Source of the DNA: a bacterium
GTDB lineage: Bacteria; Actinomycetota; Acidimicrobiia; Acidimicrobiales; Bin134
Direction of reading: 5' to 3'
Assembly: GCA_028820035.1 (NCBI GenBank)
Contig: JAPPKI010000402.1
Location: 1 to 6,587 of the forward strand
Length of the DNA: 6,587 nucleotides
Shown: positions 1 through 6,067 of the stretch, piece by piece
Layout of the letters: each line of letters opens with the position of its first letter
Numbering within the stretch: position 1 is the first letter of the stretch
The notes under the pieces: generated by a model
The model's input: the letters and a program-made list of their open reading frames with translations, nothing else
What the model was told of the DNA's origin: nothing
The model's database searches: none
Position numbers and translations under genes: made by a program

Positions 1-704
1 TCGTCAACAACGTGGAGACCCTGGCCAACCTGCCCTGGATCGTGTCCAACGGCGGGGACGCCTTTGCCGCCATGGGGGCTGAGAGCTCCACCGGTACCCG
101 GGTGTTCGCGGTGTCGGGCCATGTGGCCACCCCCGGCGTGTTCGAGGTGCCCTTTGGCACCACCACTTTCCGTGAGATCATCTTCGATCCCCAATACGCC
201 GGGGGGATGCGACCCGGCCGCACTCTCAAGACCTTTATACCCGGCGGGGCGTCGGCCCCGTGGTTCTTCGAGGAGCACCTCGATCTGCCCCTGGAGAAGA
301 CCACGGTGGACCAGGCTGGCTCCATGCTCGGCTCGGGGGCCATCGTGGTTATGGACGACACCACCGACGTGGTCAAGGCCTGCCACAACGTGGTGCGGTT
401 CTTCGCCCGGGAGTCCTGCGGCAAGTGCACCCCCTGCCGGGAGGGAACCTCCTGGCTGGAGAAGATCCTTGGCCGCCTCCTGGCCAGCCAGGGCCGCCCC
501 CAGGATCTGGACCTGCTCATGGACGTGTGCGACAACATCAGCCCCGGCATCAACTGGCCCCCCCGCCAAACCACCATCTGCCCGCTGGGACCCTCGGCCG
601 TCTCGCCCATCGCCTCTGCCCTAGAGCGGTTCCGAGATGAGTTCGAGGCCTATCTGCCCGCCACCGCGGTCGCGGTCACCACGAGTTCGGGAGTGGCGTC
701 GTGA
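1..704 (+). CDS. nuoF: NADH-quinone oxidoreductase subunit F (NuoF), C-terminal part, 5' truncated by window edge
   Basis: NuoF is the NADH-binding, FMN-carrying subunit at the tip of the complex I peripheral arm; it oxidises NADH and passes electrons through cluster N3. The reading frame is open from base 3 (VNNVETLANLPW, the usual NuoF sequence after the FMN/NADH fold), so the Rossmann-like nucleotide-binding half lies upstream of the window and the GTG at 12 is internal. Visible parts are an SLBB-like region (about 102-267), the GSMLGSGAIVVMDD stretch (about 318-359), and the N3 4Fe-4S site: cysteines at 417, 426 and 435 in SCGKCTPCREG and a fourth at 579 in TTICPLGPSAVSP. About eight residues just before the last cysteine (SPGINWPPR region) appear extra compared with the short loop I remember from other NuoF proteins. 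It ends at TGA 702-704, overlapping the nuoG start by four bases. Family assignment is secure. Confidence 0.97.
   Translation, partial: VNNVETLANLPWIVSNGGDAFAAMGAESSTGTRVFAVSGHVATPGVFEVPFGTTTFREIIFDPQYAGGMRPGRTLKTFIPGGASAPWFFEEHLDLPLEKTTVDQAGSMLGSGAIVVMDDTTDVVKACHNVVRFFARESCGKCTPCREGTSWLEKILGRLLASQGRPQDLDLLMDVCDNISPGINWPPRQTTICPLGPSAVSPIASALERFRDEFEAYLPATAVAVTTSSGVAS
689..704 (+). promoter_or_regulatory. nuoG ribosome binding site and nuoF/nuoG stop-start overlap
   Basis: GGGAG at 689-693 lies 7 bases before the GTG start at 701. The start and the nuoF stop share GTGA (701-704), the arrangement expected for translational coupling. It supports GTG 701 as the nuoG start. Confidence 0.7.
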
Positions 705-3244
705 GCGATCGGGAAACCGTGGTCAACATCACCGTCAACGGCCAGCCGGTGGAGGCCCAATCCGGCGAGTGGGTCATCGCCGCCGCCGAGCGCGCCGGGG
801 TCTACATCCCCCACTTCTGTTACCACCCTCGCATGAACTCGGTGGGCATGTGCCGAATGTGCATCGTGGACATCGACACTGGACGCGGCCCCGCCCTGCA
901 ACCCTCCTGCATGGTGGAGGTGAGTGAGGGCATGGTGGTGGACACCACCTCGGAACAAACCCGCAAGGCCCAAGACGGGGTGCTGGAGTTTCTGCTGCTG
1001 AACCACCCTCTCGACTGCCCGGTGTGCGATAAGGGCGGCGAGTGTCCCCTCCAAGACCAAACAATGGCTTACGGTCCCGGTGAGAGCCGGTTCATCGAGG
1101 AGAAGCGCCACTTCGAGAAGCCCATCCCAGTCAACGATTTGGTGTATCTCGACCGCGAGCGCTGCATCCTGTGCGACCGCTGCACCCGGTTTGCCGACGA
1201 GGTAGCGGGCGATCCGCTCATCACCTTCCAAGACCGGGGCGACCAAACCCAGGTGAACACCTTCCCCGACCTGCCCTTCTCCTCCTATTTCAGCGGCAAC
1301 ACCGTGCAGATTTGCCCGGTGGGGGCGCTCACCGCGGTGCCCTATCGGTTCAAGGCCCGCCCGTGGGATCTCACCGAGGTGGAGTCCACCTATCCCAATC
1401 CGATGGGCGACCGGGTGGTGGTGCAGGCCTCCCGCGATCAGGTGCTGCGCTATCAGGGGGTGGACAGCGACGCGGTGAACTGGGGCTGGCTCACCGACAA
1501 AGACCGATTCGCGTTTGAGGCCACCGCCAGCGAACTGCGGCTGCACACCCCGCTGGTGCGGGGCACGCCGCTGGGCCGACTCGACCCCGGCGGTTCTGAG
1601 TTGGTGGAAACCTCTTGGGGCCAAGCCCTCAGCATGGCAGCCGACGCCATCAAGGCCGCCGCGGCCGACAAGGGACCCCAGTCGGTGGCGGTGTTGGGCG
1701 GGGCCCGGCTGACCAACGAAGACCAGTACGCCTGGGCGCGGCTGGCCAAAGGAGTCATCGGCACCGACCACATCGACGCCCAGCTCGACGACGGCCTGCC
1801 CGCCGAAGGCGTGCTCGGCCTGCCTCGGGCCACCATCAACCGGGCCTGCACCCCCGGCGGCACCGTCATTTTGATGGCGCCCGACCCCAAAGAGGAGCAG
1901 GGCACCCTGTACCTGCGGCTCCGCCACGCCATCGTCAACGACGGCGTGCAGCTCATCGAGCTCACCCCCCGGGCCACCGGGCTGAGCCATCTGGCCGCAT
2001 TCCGACTGCACCATCGCCCCGGCGAGGCCGCCGCCGTGGCCGCAGCCTTGATGGGCGGCGACATCGAGGCTGGACCCGACGGCGACATCGGTGGTGCTTC
2101 CGTTTCCGCCGTGGCCGCCGCCGCGGCGGCTATCGCCGACCGGGCCGAACAGCCCCTTACCGTGGTGTTGGGTCGGCCCTCGCTGGCCGAGCCGGCCGAC
2201 TTCACCATGGACGCCGTTGCCGAGATGGTTCGGTTTGCCAATCTGCTGAGCGCGGGCGGACGCCCGGGTATCGCCTTTTTGCCCGCGCTGCACCGGGGCA
2301 ACGTGCTGGGAGCGCTCGACATGGGCTTGGCGCCCGGGCTGCTGCCGGGACGAATCACCCTGGCCGACGGCGGACCGGCGCTGGCCGAGGCGTGGGGCTT
2401 GGTGCCCTCCAACCCCGGAGCCGACGCCCGCGGCATCCTGCAAGCCGCCGCAAACGGCCAAATCGATGTGCTGATCCTGCTGGGCGCCGATCCGCTGGGC
2501 GATTTCCCCCATCGAGAGTTGGCCGATGAAGCCCTCAGCCGGGTGGGTACCATTGTGGCCTCCGATCTGTTCTTGAATCCGTCTACCGTCCGGGCCCACA
2601 TCGTGTTCCCCGCCGCCGGTTTCGCCGAGCGGCGGGGCACTCACACCAACCTGGAGGGGCGGATCACGGGCCAGCGCCAGATCGTCACCCCGCCAGGCAC
2701 TGCCCGGGCCGATTGGGCCATCGCCACCGAGTTGGCCCGCCAACTGGGCGCCGATTTCGGCTTCGGTGCCCCCGAGGACGTGTGGGACGAGATCACCCGG
2801 GTGGCCCCGTCGCACCGGAACCTGTCCATGGAGGCCATCGACGCATCCGACGACGGGGTGGTGGCAGCCGACAGCTCCATCGCCTTCACCCCGCCCGAAC
2901 ACGCCACGCCGGTGCCCCATGTGGATGCATATTCCCTGCGGCTGGTGTCGGCGCGGCGCATGTACGACCGGGGCACGCTGGTCCAACACGCTTCCTCATT
3001 GTCTGGGTTGGCCCCCACCGCCGTCTTGGCCGTGAACCCCTACGATTTTGATCGCGTCGGCGTTGAACCGGGTGCCGATGTGCAGGTGATCTCCAACGCG
3101 GGCGAGATGGACATGCCGGTGGTGGCCGACCCCGGCGTGCCCCGCGGCACCGCGGCCTTCGGCTACAACTACCCCGATCTGGATGTGCGGGATCTCGTCG
3201 ATCCCGATGCCATGGTCACCGACTTGAGGATCCAAACCCGATGA
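701..3244 (+). CDS. nuoG: NADH-quinone oxidoreductase subunit G (NuoG), lacking N7 cluster ligands
   Basis: NuoG is the large iron-sulfur subunit of the complex I peripheral arm and relays electrons from NuoF toward NuoI. The 847-residue product has an N-terminal ferredoxin-like 2Fe-2S domain with C40, C51, C54 and C70 (N1b); the His-Cys3 4Fe-4S site H102, C106, C109, C115 (N5); and a 4Fe-4S site C155, C158, C161, C205 (N4). From about residue 220 it continues as a molybdopterin-oxidoreductase-like domain, with a LLGADPLGDFPH stretch near 593-604 and RRGTHTNLEGR near 644-654, and a C-terminal beta-barrel-like part from about 744. In complex I this domain is a structural relic without a molybdenum cofactor. 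The N7 motif seen in many bacterial NuoG proteins (four Cys between about 228 and 265) is replaced here by STYPNPMGDR (229-238) and LTDKDRF (264-270), with no cysteine. Length is near that of other actinobacterial NuoG (around 800). GTG 701 is chosen for its GGGAG and its overlap with nuoF. Confidence 0.97.
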   Translation: MSDRETVVNITVNGQPVEAQSGEWVIAAAERAGVYIPHFCYHPRMNSVGMCRMCIVDIDTGRGPALQPSCMVEVSEGMVVDTTSEQTRKAQDGVLEFLLLNHPLDCPVCDKGGECPLQDQTMAYGPGESRFIEEKRHFEKPIPVNDLVYLDRERCILCDRCTRFADEVAGDPLITFQDRGDQTQVNTFPDLPFSSYFSGNTVQICPVGALTAVPYRFKARPWDLTEVESTYPNPMGDRVVVQASRDQVLRYQGVDSDAVNWGWLTDKDRFAFEATASELRLHTPLVRGTPLGRLDPGGSELVETSWGQALSMAADAIKAAAADKGPQSVAVLGGARLTNEDQYAWARLAKGVIGTDHIDAQLDDGLPAEGVLGLPRATINRACTPGGTVILMAPDPKEEQGTLYLRLRHAIVNDGVQLIELTPRATGLSHLAAFRLHHRPGEAAAVAAALMGGDIEAGPDGDIGGASVSAVAAAAAAIADRAEQPLTVVLGRPSLAEPADFTMDAVAEMVRFANLLSAGGRPGIAFLPALHRGNVLGALDMGLAPGLLPGRITLADGGPALAEAWGLVPSNPGADARGILQAAANGQIDVLILLGADPLGDFPHRELADEALSRVGTIVASDLFLNPSTVRAHIVFPAAGFAERRGTHTNLEGRITGQRQIVTPPGTARADWAIATELARQLGADFGFGAPEDVWDEITRVAPSHRNLSMEAIDASDDGVVAADSSIAFTPPEHATPVPHVDAYSLRLVSARRMYDRGTLVQHASSLSGLAPTAVLAVNPYDFDRVGVEPGADVQVISNAGEMDMPVVADPGVPRGTAAFGYNYPDLDVRDLVDPDAMVTDLRIQTR
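3226..3244 (+). promoter_or_regulatory. nuoH ribosome binding site and nuoG/nuoH overlap
   Basis: GAGGA at 3226-3230 precedes the ATG at 3241 by 10 bases. ATG 3241 overlaps the nuoG TGA (3242-3244) as ATGA. A second ATG follows directly at 3244 and would give a product one residue shorter; the first is preferred for its SD spacing and the usual overlap form. Confidence 0.6.
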
Positions 3245-4467
3245 TGGCCGGCCTGTCGGTACTCGGTGTCGAAGAGCCGTTCTACGACCCGCTATATCAC
3301 TCCGAAGTCGGCTTGGCCGAGGTGCTAATCACCCTGCTCAAAGTGGGGGTGGCCTTCGCCGTCCTGCTGGTGGCCGTCATGTTGATGATCTGGTTCGAGC
3401 GCAAGCTCATCAGCGACATGCAGAACCGCATCGGCCCCAATCTGGCCGGCCCGTTCGGCATCTTCCAGACGCTGGCCGACGGCATCAAACTGTTCTTCAA
3501 AGAAGACCTCATCCCCGAGCAGTCCGACCGGTTGGTCTTCAAGCTGGCCCCTTACCTGTCTCTGGTGCCCGCCTTCTTGGTGTTCGCCGTGGTCCCCGTA
3601 GGGGGCGACTTCAGCGGCGGCGACGGCCGGATTTCACTTTTCGGCCACGAGACCTTCCTGCAAGTATCCGACCCGCCGGTGGGGATCCTGCTGGTGCTGG
3701 CCATGTCGTCGGTGGCCGTTTACGGAGTGATGCTGGCCGGCTGGTCGTCGGGCTCCAAGTACCCGCTGCTGGCGTCGGTGCGGGCCTCGGCCCAGATGGT
3801 GTCGTATGAGGCCGCCCTGGGCCTGTCGCTGGCCGCAGTGCTGCTGAAGTCGGGCAGCTTGTCCACCCACGAGATTGTGGCCGAGCAGTCGGTGTGGAAC
3901 TGGAACCTGTGGGTCACCTGGGTGGTGCCCATGGTGATCTTCTTAATCGCGGCCACCGCCGAGCTGAACCGGCCGCCATTCGATTTGGTGGAGGCCGAGC
4001 AGGAACTGGTGGGTGGCTTCCACACCGAATACAGCTCCATCCGGTTCGCCTTGTTCTATTTGGCCGAGTTCATGAATACCATCACCATGTCGGCCATCGT
4101 GGTGACGCTGTTCCTGGGCGGTCCCAACGGCCCCGACTTCACCACGGTGGGCTGGCTGTCGGGCCTGCTGTGGTTCTTCATCAAGCTGATGCTGTTTCTG
4201 TTCGCCTTCGTGTGGCTGCGGGCCACCCTGCCCCGCTTCCGCTACGACCAGCTCATGGACTTGGGCTGGAAGCTGCTCATCCCCCTGTCGCTGGGCTGGC
4301 TGCTGGTGCTGGCCTCCTATGACGTGGCTGGCGACCGAGGCTGGAACCGGGGCGCGGCGGTGATCGTTTCGCTTGCCATCATGGCGGCGCTGGCCGGGCT
4401 ACTGAGCCTGGCTTTGCGGACCGCCCGTCAACGACGAGAACTCGACCCCCACGGAGGTTTCGCGTGA
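3241..4467 (+). CDS. nuoH: NADH-quinone oxidoreductase subunit H (NuoH)
   Basis: NuoH (the ND1 homologue) is the membrane subunit that docks the peripheral arm and forms much of the quinone-binding chamber, linking quinone reduction to proton pumping. The 408-residue product has about eight or nine hydrophobic segments (roughly 26-51, 103-120, 146-165, 187-204, 226-239, 279-293, 304-326, 345-360, 371-392). Conserved signatures are in order: ERKLISDMQNRIGPN (53-67), GIFQTLADGIKLFFKED (73-89), GSKYPLLASVRASAQMVSYE (171-190), AELNRPPFDLVEAEQELVGG (240-259) with the acidic quinone-loop residues, EYSSIRFALFYLAE (263-276), and RATLPRFRYDQLMDLGWK (327-344). The N-terminal stretch before the first membrane helix (EEPFYDPLYH) and the charged tail after 392 are the variable parts. 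It overlaps nuoG by four bases and its TGA overlaps the GTG of the micro-ORF at 4464. Nothing suggests damage. Confidence 0.98.
   Translation: MMAGLSVLGVEEPFYDPLYHSEVGLAEVLITLLKVGVAFAVLLVAVMLMIWFERKLISDMQNRIGPNLAGPFGIFQTLADGIKLFFKEDLIPEQSDRLVFKLAPYLSLVPAFLVFAVVPVGGDFSGGDGRISLFGHETFLQVSDPPVGILLVLAMSSVAVYGVMLAGWSSGSKYPLLASVRASAQMVSYEAALGLSLAAVLLKSGSLSTHEIVAEQSVWNWNLWVTWVVPMVIFLIAATAELNRPPFDLVEAEQELVGGFHTEYSSIRFALFYLAEFMNTITMSAIVVTLFLGGPNGPDFTTVGWLSGLLWFFIKLMLFLFAFVWLRATLPRFRYDQLMDLGWKLLIPLSLGWLLVLASYDVAGDRGWNRGAAVIVSLAIMAALAGLLSLALRTARQRRELDPHGGFA
4453..4467 (+). promoter_or_regulatory. Strong Shine-Dalgarno at the nuoH 3' end, driving the 4464 micro-ORF
   Basis: GGAGG at 4453-4457 is followed by a 6-base spacer and GTG 4464, which shares GTGA with the nuoH stop. 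Sequence and spacing are as good as at any start in the window, yet the nuoI ATG lies 60 bases further on. The site also encodes nuoH codons, so chance is possible, but the last codons of nuoG, nuoI and nuoJ carry similar sites for real downstream starts. Confidence 0.55.
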
Positions 4468-4523
4468 GCCGTCGCATCATCGCCGAGCCTGAATGGGTGT
4501 CATTTCTGGGTGGGGGTCGATAA
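4464..4523 (+). CDS. Putative 19-residue micro-ORF between nuoH and nuoI (possible coupling peptide or relic nuoI start)
   Basis: A GTG start at 4464 overlaps the nuoH stop as GTGA and follows GGAGG by 6 bases. It opens 19 codons, MSRRIIAEPEWVSFLGGGR, ending at TAA 4521-4523. The nuoI ATG follows immediately at 4524 and is in the same frame, so only this one stop separates the peptide from NuoI. Two readings fit. It could be a translated leader that hands ribosomes from nuoH to nuoI by termination and reinitiation. Alternatively it could be a former NuoI N-terminal extension cut off by a nonsense change; NuoI N-termini vary in length among actinobacteria. I recognise no family, there is no cysteine, and the peptide is too short for a domain. 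Whether it is translated or conserved cannot be told from one sequence. Confidence 0.4.
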   Translation: MSRRIIAEPEWVSFLGGGR

Positions 4524-4526
4524 ATG
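4508..4526 (+). promoter_or_regulatory. Weak G-rich site before the nuoI start, directly abutting the micro-ORF stop
   Basis: GGGTGGGGG at 4508-4516 is the only purine-rich element upstream of ATG 4524 (spacer 7 bases), and it lacks the adenine of a normal AGGAGG core. The start abuts TAA 4521-4523. Initiation here may therefore depend on ribosomes arriving from upstream; that is inference. Confidence 0.4.
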
Positions 4527-5198
4527 GGATACCTCCAGGGATTTGCGGTCACGCTGCGCAAGCTGCTCAAGGGCACCGAAACGGGCCGGGTGGTCACCAC
4601 TCAGTACCCCGATGAGAAGCGCGCCAAGCCTGAGCGTTTCCACGGTCGTCATGTGCTCAACCGCTACGAGGACGGCATGGAGAAGTGCATCGGGTGCGAG
4701 CTGTGCGCCGGCGTGTGCCCGGCCCGCTGCATCTACGTGCGGGGGGCAGACAACCCGCCCGACGATCCGGTTTCGCCCGGCGAGCGCTTCGGCTACGTCT
4801 ACGAGATCAACTATCTGCGTTGCATTCACTGCGACCTGTGCGTGGAGGCCTGCCCTACCGAGGCCATCACCGAGTCGAAGCTGTTCGAGTTCTCGTTCAC
4901 CAACCGATCCGACGCCATCTACACCAAAGACGAGCTGGTGGTGGGCGACGACGGCCGGCCCCAGCAGCTTCCCTGGGAACACTGGGAACCCGGCGACGAC
5001 GAGCACACCTCGGCGTGGGTGCGGGCCACTTCGCCATCGGGTCAGGCCGCCTACGAGGGCCAGGTGGCCTGGTCGGGCGAGCTGGGCTATGGCATCCGCT
5101 CACCGGAGCGGGGCCAGTCGGAGGATGCTTCTGCCGATAGCGCCGACGAAGAAGACGCTGACGAACATGACACTGGCGACCACGGAGGCCACCACTGA
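4524..5198 (+). CDS. nuoI: NADH-quinone oxidoreductase subunit I (NuoI), 2x 4Fe-4S, with acidic His-rich tail
   Basis: NuoI is the 8Fe ferredoxin-like subunit (TYKY homologue) that carries electrons through clusters N6a and N6b toward terminal cluster N2 and quinone. The 224-residue product starts with a short amphipathic stretch (MGYLQGFAVTLRKLLKG) that in this family contacts the membrane arm. It has two ferredoxin motifs: C55, C58, C61, C65 (CIGCELCAGVCP) and C100, C103, C106, C110 (CIHCDLCVEACP). The conserved YPDEKR-like region (about 28-33), RFHGRH (38-43) and GERFGYVYEINYLRC (86-100) lie around them. An additional cysteine, C69 (CPARC), sits four residues after the first motif. The tail from about residue 199 is rich in Asp, Glu, Ser and Ala and ends DHGGHH; it is not part of the conserved fold. 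ATG 4524 is chosen because the family's conserved sequence begins there and an in-frame TAA lies directly upstream. It overlaps nuoJ by one base. Confidence 0.97.
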   Translation: MGYLQGFAVTLRKLLKGTETGRVVTTQYPDEKRAKPERFHGRHVLNRYEDGMEKCIGCELCAGVCPARCIYVRGADNPPDDPVSPGERFGYVYEINYLRCIHCDLCVEACPTEAITESKLFEFSFTNRSDAIYTKDELVVGDDGRPQQLPWEHWEPGDDEHTSAWVRATSPSGQAAYEGQVAWSGELGYGIRSPERGQSEDASADSADEEDADEHDTGDHGGHH

Positions 5199-5200
5199 TG
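5184..5200 (+). promoter_or_regulatory. nuoJ ribosome binding site and nuoI/nuoJ overlap
   Basis: GGAGG at 5184-5188, inside the last nuoI codons, precedes ATG 5198 by 9 bases. Stop and start share one base as TGATG (5196-5200). Confidence 0.7.
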
Positions 5201-5755
5201 GAGACCGCGGTCTTCATAGTGTGCGCGGCCATCGTGCTGGCCGGGGCGCTGGGCGTGGTGCTGTCCCGCAACCCGGTTCACGCTGCGTTGAGCCTGGTGG
5301 GGACCCTGTTCGGCATGGCCGTGCTTTTCTTGAACCTGGAAGCCCACTTCCTAGCCGCGGTGCAGATCATCGTCTACGCCGGCGCCATCGTGGTGCTCTT
5401 CTTGTTCGTGATAATGCTGTTGGGTGTCGACCGGCTGGAAGATCTGTCGGTTGAGCCCATCACCGGCCAGCGCACCTTGGCCATCCTGGTTGGCCTGGGC
5501 ACCTTCGTGTTGGCGGTGGCGTTTCTCCTGAGCAGCTCTATCGGCCCGTCCGGCCCCCAGATCCTGACGCTGGACATCACCGACCAATCCACATACTCCA
5601 ACCTGCGCCAGATCGCCGACGTCTTGTTTACCGACTACGTGTACGCCTTTGAGGCCACCGCGGCCCTGCTCACCATCTCGGTGGTGGGCGCGGTGGTCAT
5701 GTCCCGCCGCATAGCCCGCGCCGACCAAGCCCAGGAAGCTGCAGAGGACGACTGA
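5198..5755 (+). CDS. nuoJ: NADH-quinone oxidoreductase subunit J (NuoJ)
   Basis: NuoJ (the ND6 homologue) is a membrane subunit between NuoH and the antiporter-like subunits. Its third helix contributes to the conformational coupling of quinone chemistry to proton transfer. The 185-residue product has five hydrophobic segments (about 3-22, 28-46, 50-77, 92-113, 150-169). The family hallmarks are [11 protein letters not shown] (24-34) and the helix-3 motif [19 protein letters not shown] (56-74), whose VYAGA part forms the pi-bulge in known structures. The loop 114-148 (with [19 protein letters not shown]) and the charged tail 170-185 ([16 protein letters not shown]) are typical. It has one-base TGATG overlaps with both nuoI and nuoK. 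Length is within the normal range for the family. Confidence 0.97.
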   Translation: METAVFIVCAAIVLAGALGVVLSRNPVHAALSLVGTLFGMAVLFLNLEAHFLAAVQIIVYAGAIVVLFLFVIMLLGVDRLEDLSVEPITGQRTLAILVGLGTFVLAVAFLLSSSIGPSGPQILTLDITDQSTYSNLRQIADVLFTDYVYAFEATAALLTISVVGAVVMSRRIARADQAQEAAEDD

Positions 5756-5757
5756 TG
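5744..5757 (+). promoter_or_regulatory. nuoK ribosome binding site and nuoJ/nuoK overlap
   Basis: GAGGA at 5744-5748 precedes ATG 5755 by 6 bases. Stop and start share one base as TGATG (5753-5757). Confidence 0.65.
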
Positions 5758-6057
5758 GTCACTGCTTCCTGGTATCTGATTCTGGCCGCGGGGCTATTCA
5801 CCATCGGGGCGGTGGGCCTGCTGGTGCGGCGCAACCCGCTGATCATGTTCATGTGCGTGGAGCTGATGCTCAACGCCGTCAACCTCACCTTCATCACCTT
5901 TGGACGGGAGCTCAACGACATCGGCGGGCAAGTGTCGGTGTTCTTCGTGCTGGTGGTGGCGGCTGCTGAGGTGGTGGTGGGCTTGGCCATCGTGGTGGCC
6001 ATCAACCGCCGCCGTCCCCAGGCCACCGCCGACGACCTATCGGCGTTGAGGGGATAG
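5755..6057 (+). CDS. nuoK: NADH-quinone oxidoreductase subunit K (NuoK)
   Basis: NuoK (the ND4L homologue) is a three-helix membrane subunit whose buried glutamates form part of the proton path between the quinone site and the antiporter-like subunits. The product is 100 residues, the usual family length. Three hydrophobic helices lie at about 5-24, 29-49 and 58-83. The key acidic residues are present at the same numbers as in E. coli NuoK: E36 in [12 protein letters not shown] and E72 in [14 protein letters not shown]. The RRNPL loop (25-29) and a basic stretch after helix 3 (NRRRP, 84-88) agree with the family. The start overlaps nuoJ by one base; the TAG at 6055-6057 is followed by 7 bases and then nuoL. 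Confidence 0.98.
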   Translation: MVTASWYLILAAGLFTIGAVGLLVRRNPLIMFMCVELMLNAVNLTFITFGRELNDIGGQVSVFFVLVVAAAEVVVGLAIVVAINRRRPQATADDLSALRG

Positions 6058-6067
6058 CGCCGTCATG
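6048..6067 (+). promoter_or_regulatory. nuoL ribosome binding site
   Basis: GAGGGG at 6048-6053, inside the last nuoK codons, precedes ATG 6065 by 11 bases, slightly longer than ideal. It supports ATG 6065 as the nuoL start. Confidence 0.5.

Noticed and set aside
12..14. GTG at 12 as the start of the first gene
   Set aside because: The frame is open upstream to base 3 and encodes VNN before it, part of the conserved internal NuoF sequence VNNVETLAN; the gene continues beyond the window edge.
2086..2145. GCC-rich, Ala-coding repeat-like stretch in nuoG
   Set aside because: It encodes an alanine run in a variable helix of the large domain and is normal for high-GC coding sequence; no unit repeats regularly.
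1453..2640. A second long minus-strand frame (395 codons) inside nuoG
   Set aside because: Composition is Ser/Ala/Arg/Pro-rich with no recognisable motif, as expected for a shadow of a high-GC gene.
650..2989. A 779-codon open frame on the minus strand, antisense to nuoG
   Set aside because: The plus-strand frame is an unmistakable NuoG with all cluster motifs. The antisense frame gives a Gly/His/Val-rich product with no domain and arises because GC-biased third positions remove stops from the complementary frame.
701..3244. Reading the large iron-sulfur gene as a formate dehydrogenase or other molybdenum enzyme
   Set aside because: The N1b-N5-N4 domain order and its place between nuoF and nuoH identify NuoG. 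The molybdopterin-like domain is a normal relic in complex I.
4468..4523. A terminator, promoter or hairpin between nuoH and nuoI
   Set aside because: I see no convincing inverted repeat followed by a T run and no clear -35/-10 pair; the stretch is better explained by the micro-ORF.
4510..5454. Plus-strand 314-codon frame overlapping nuoI and nuoJ
   Set aside because: It reads Ser/Arg/Ala/Pro low-complexity sequence in another frame across two well-supported genes; it is a shadow.
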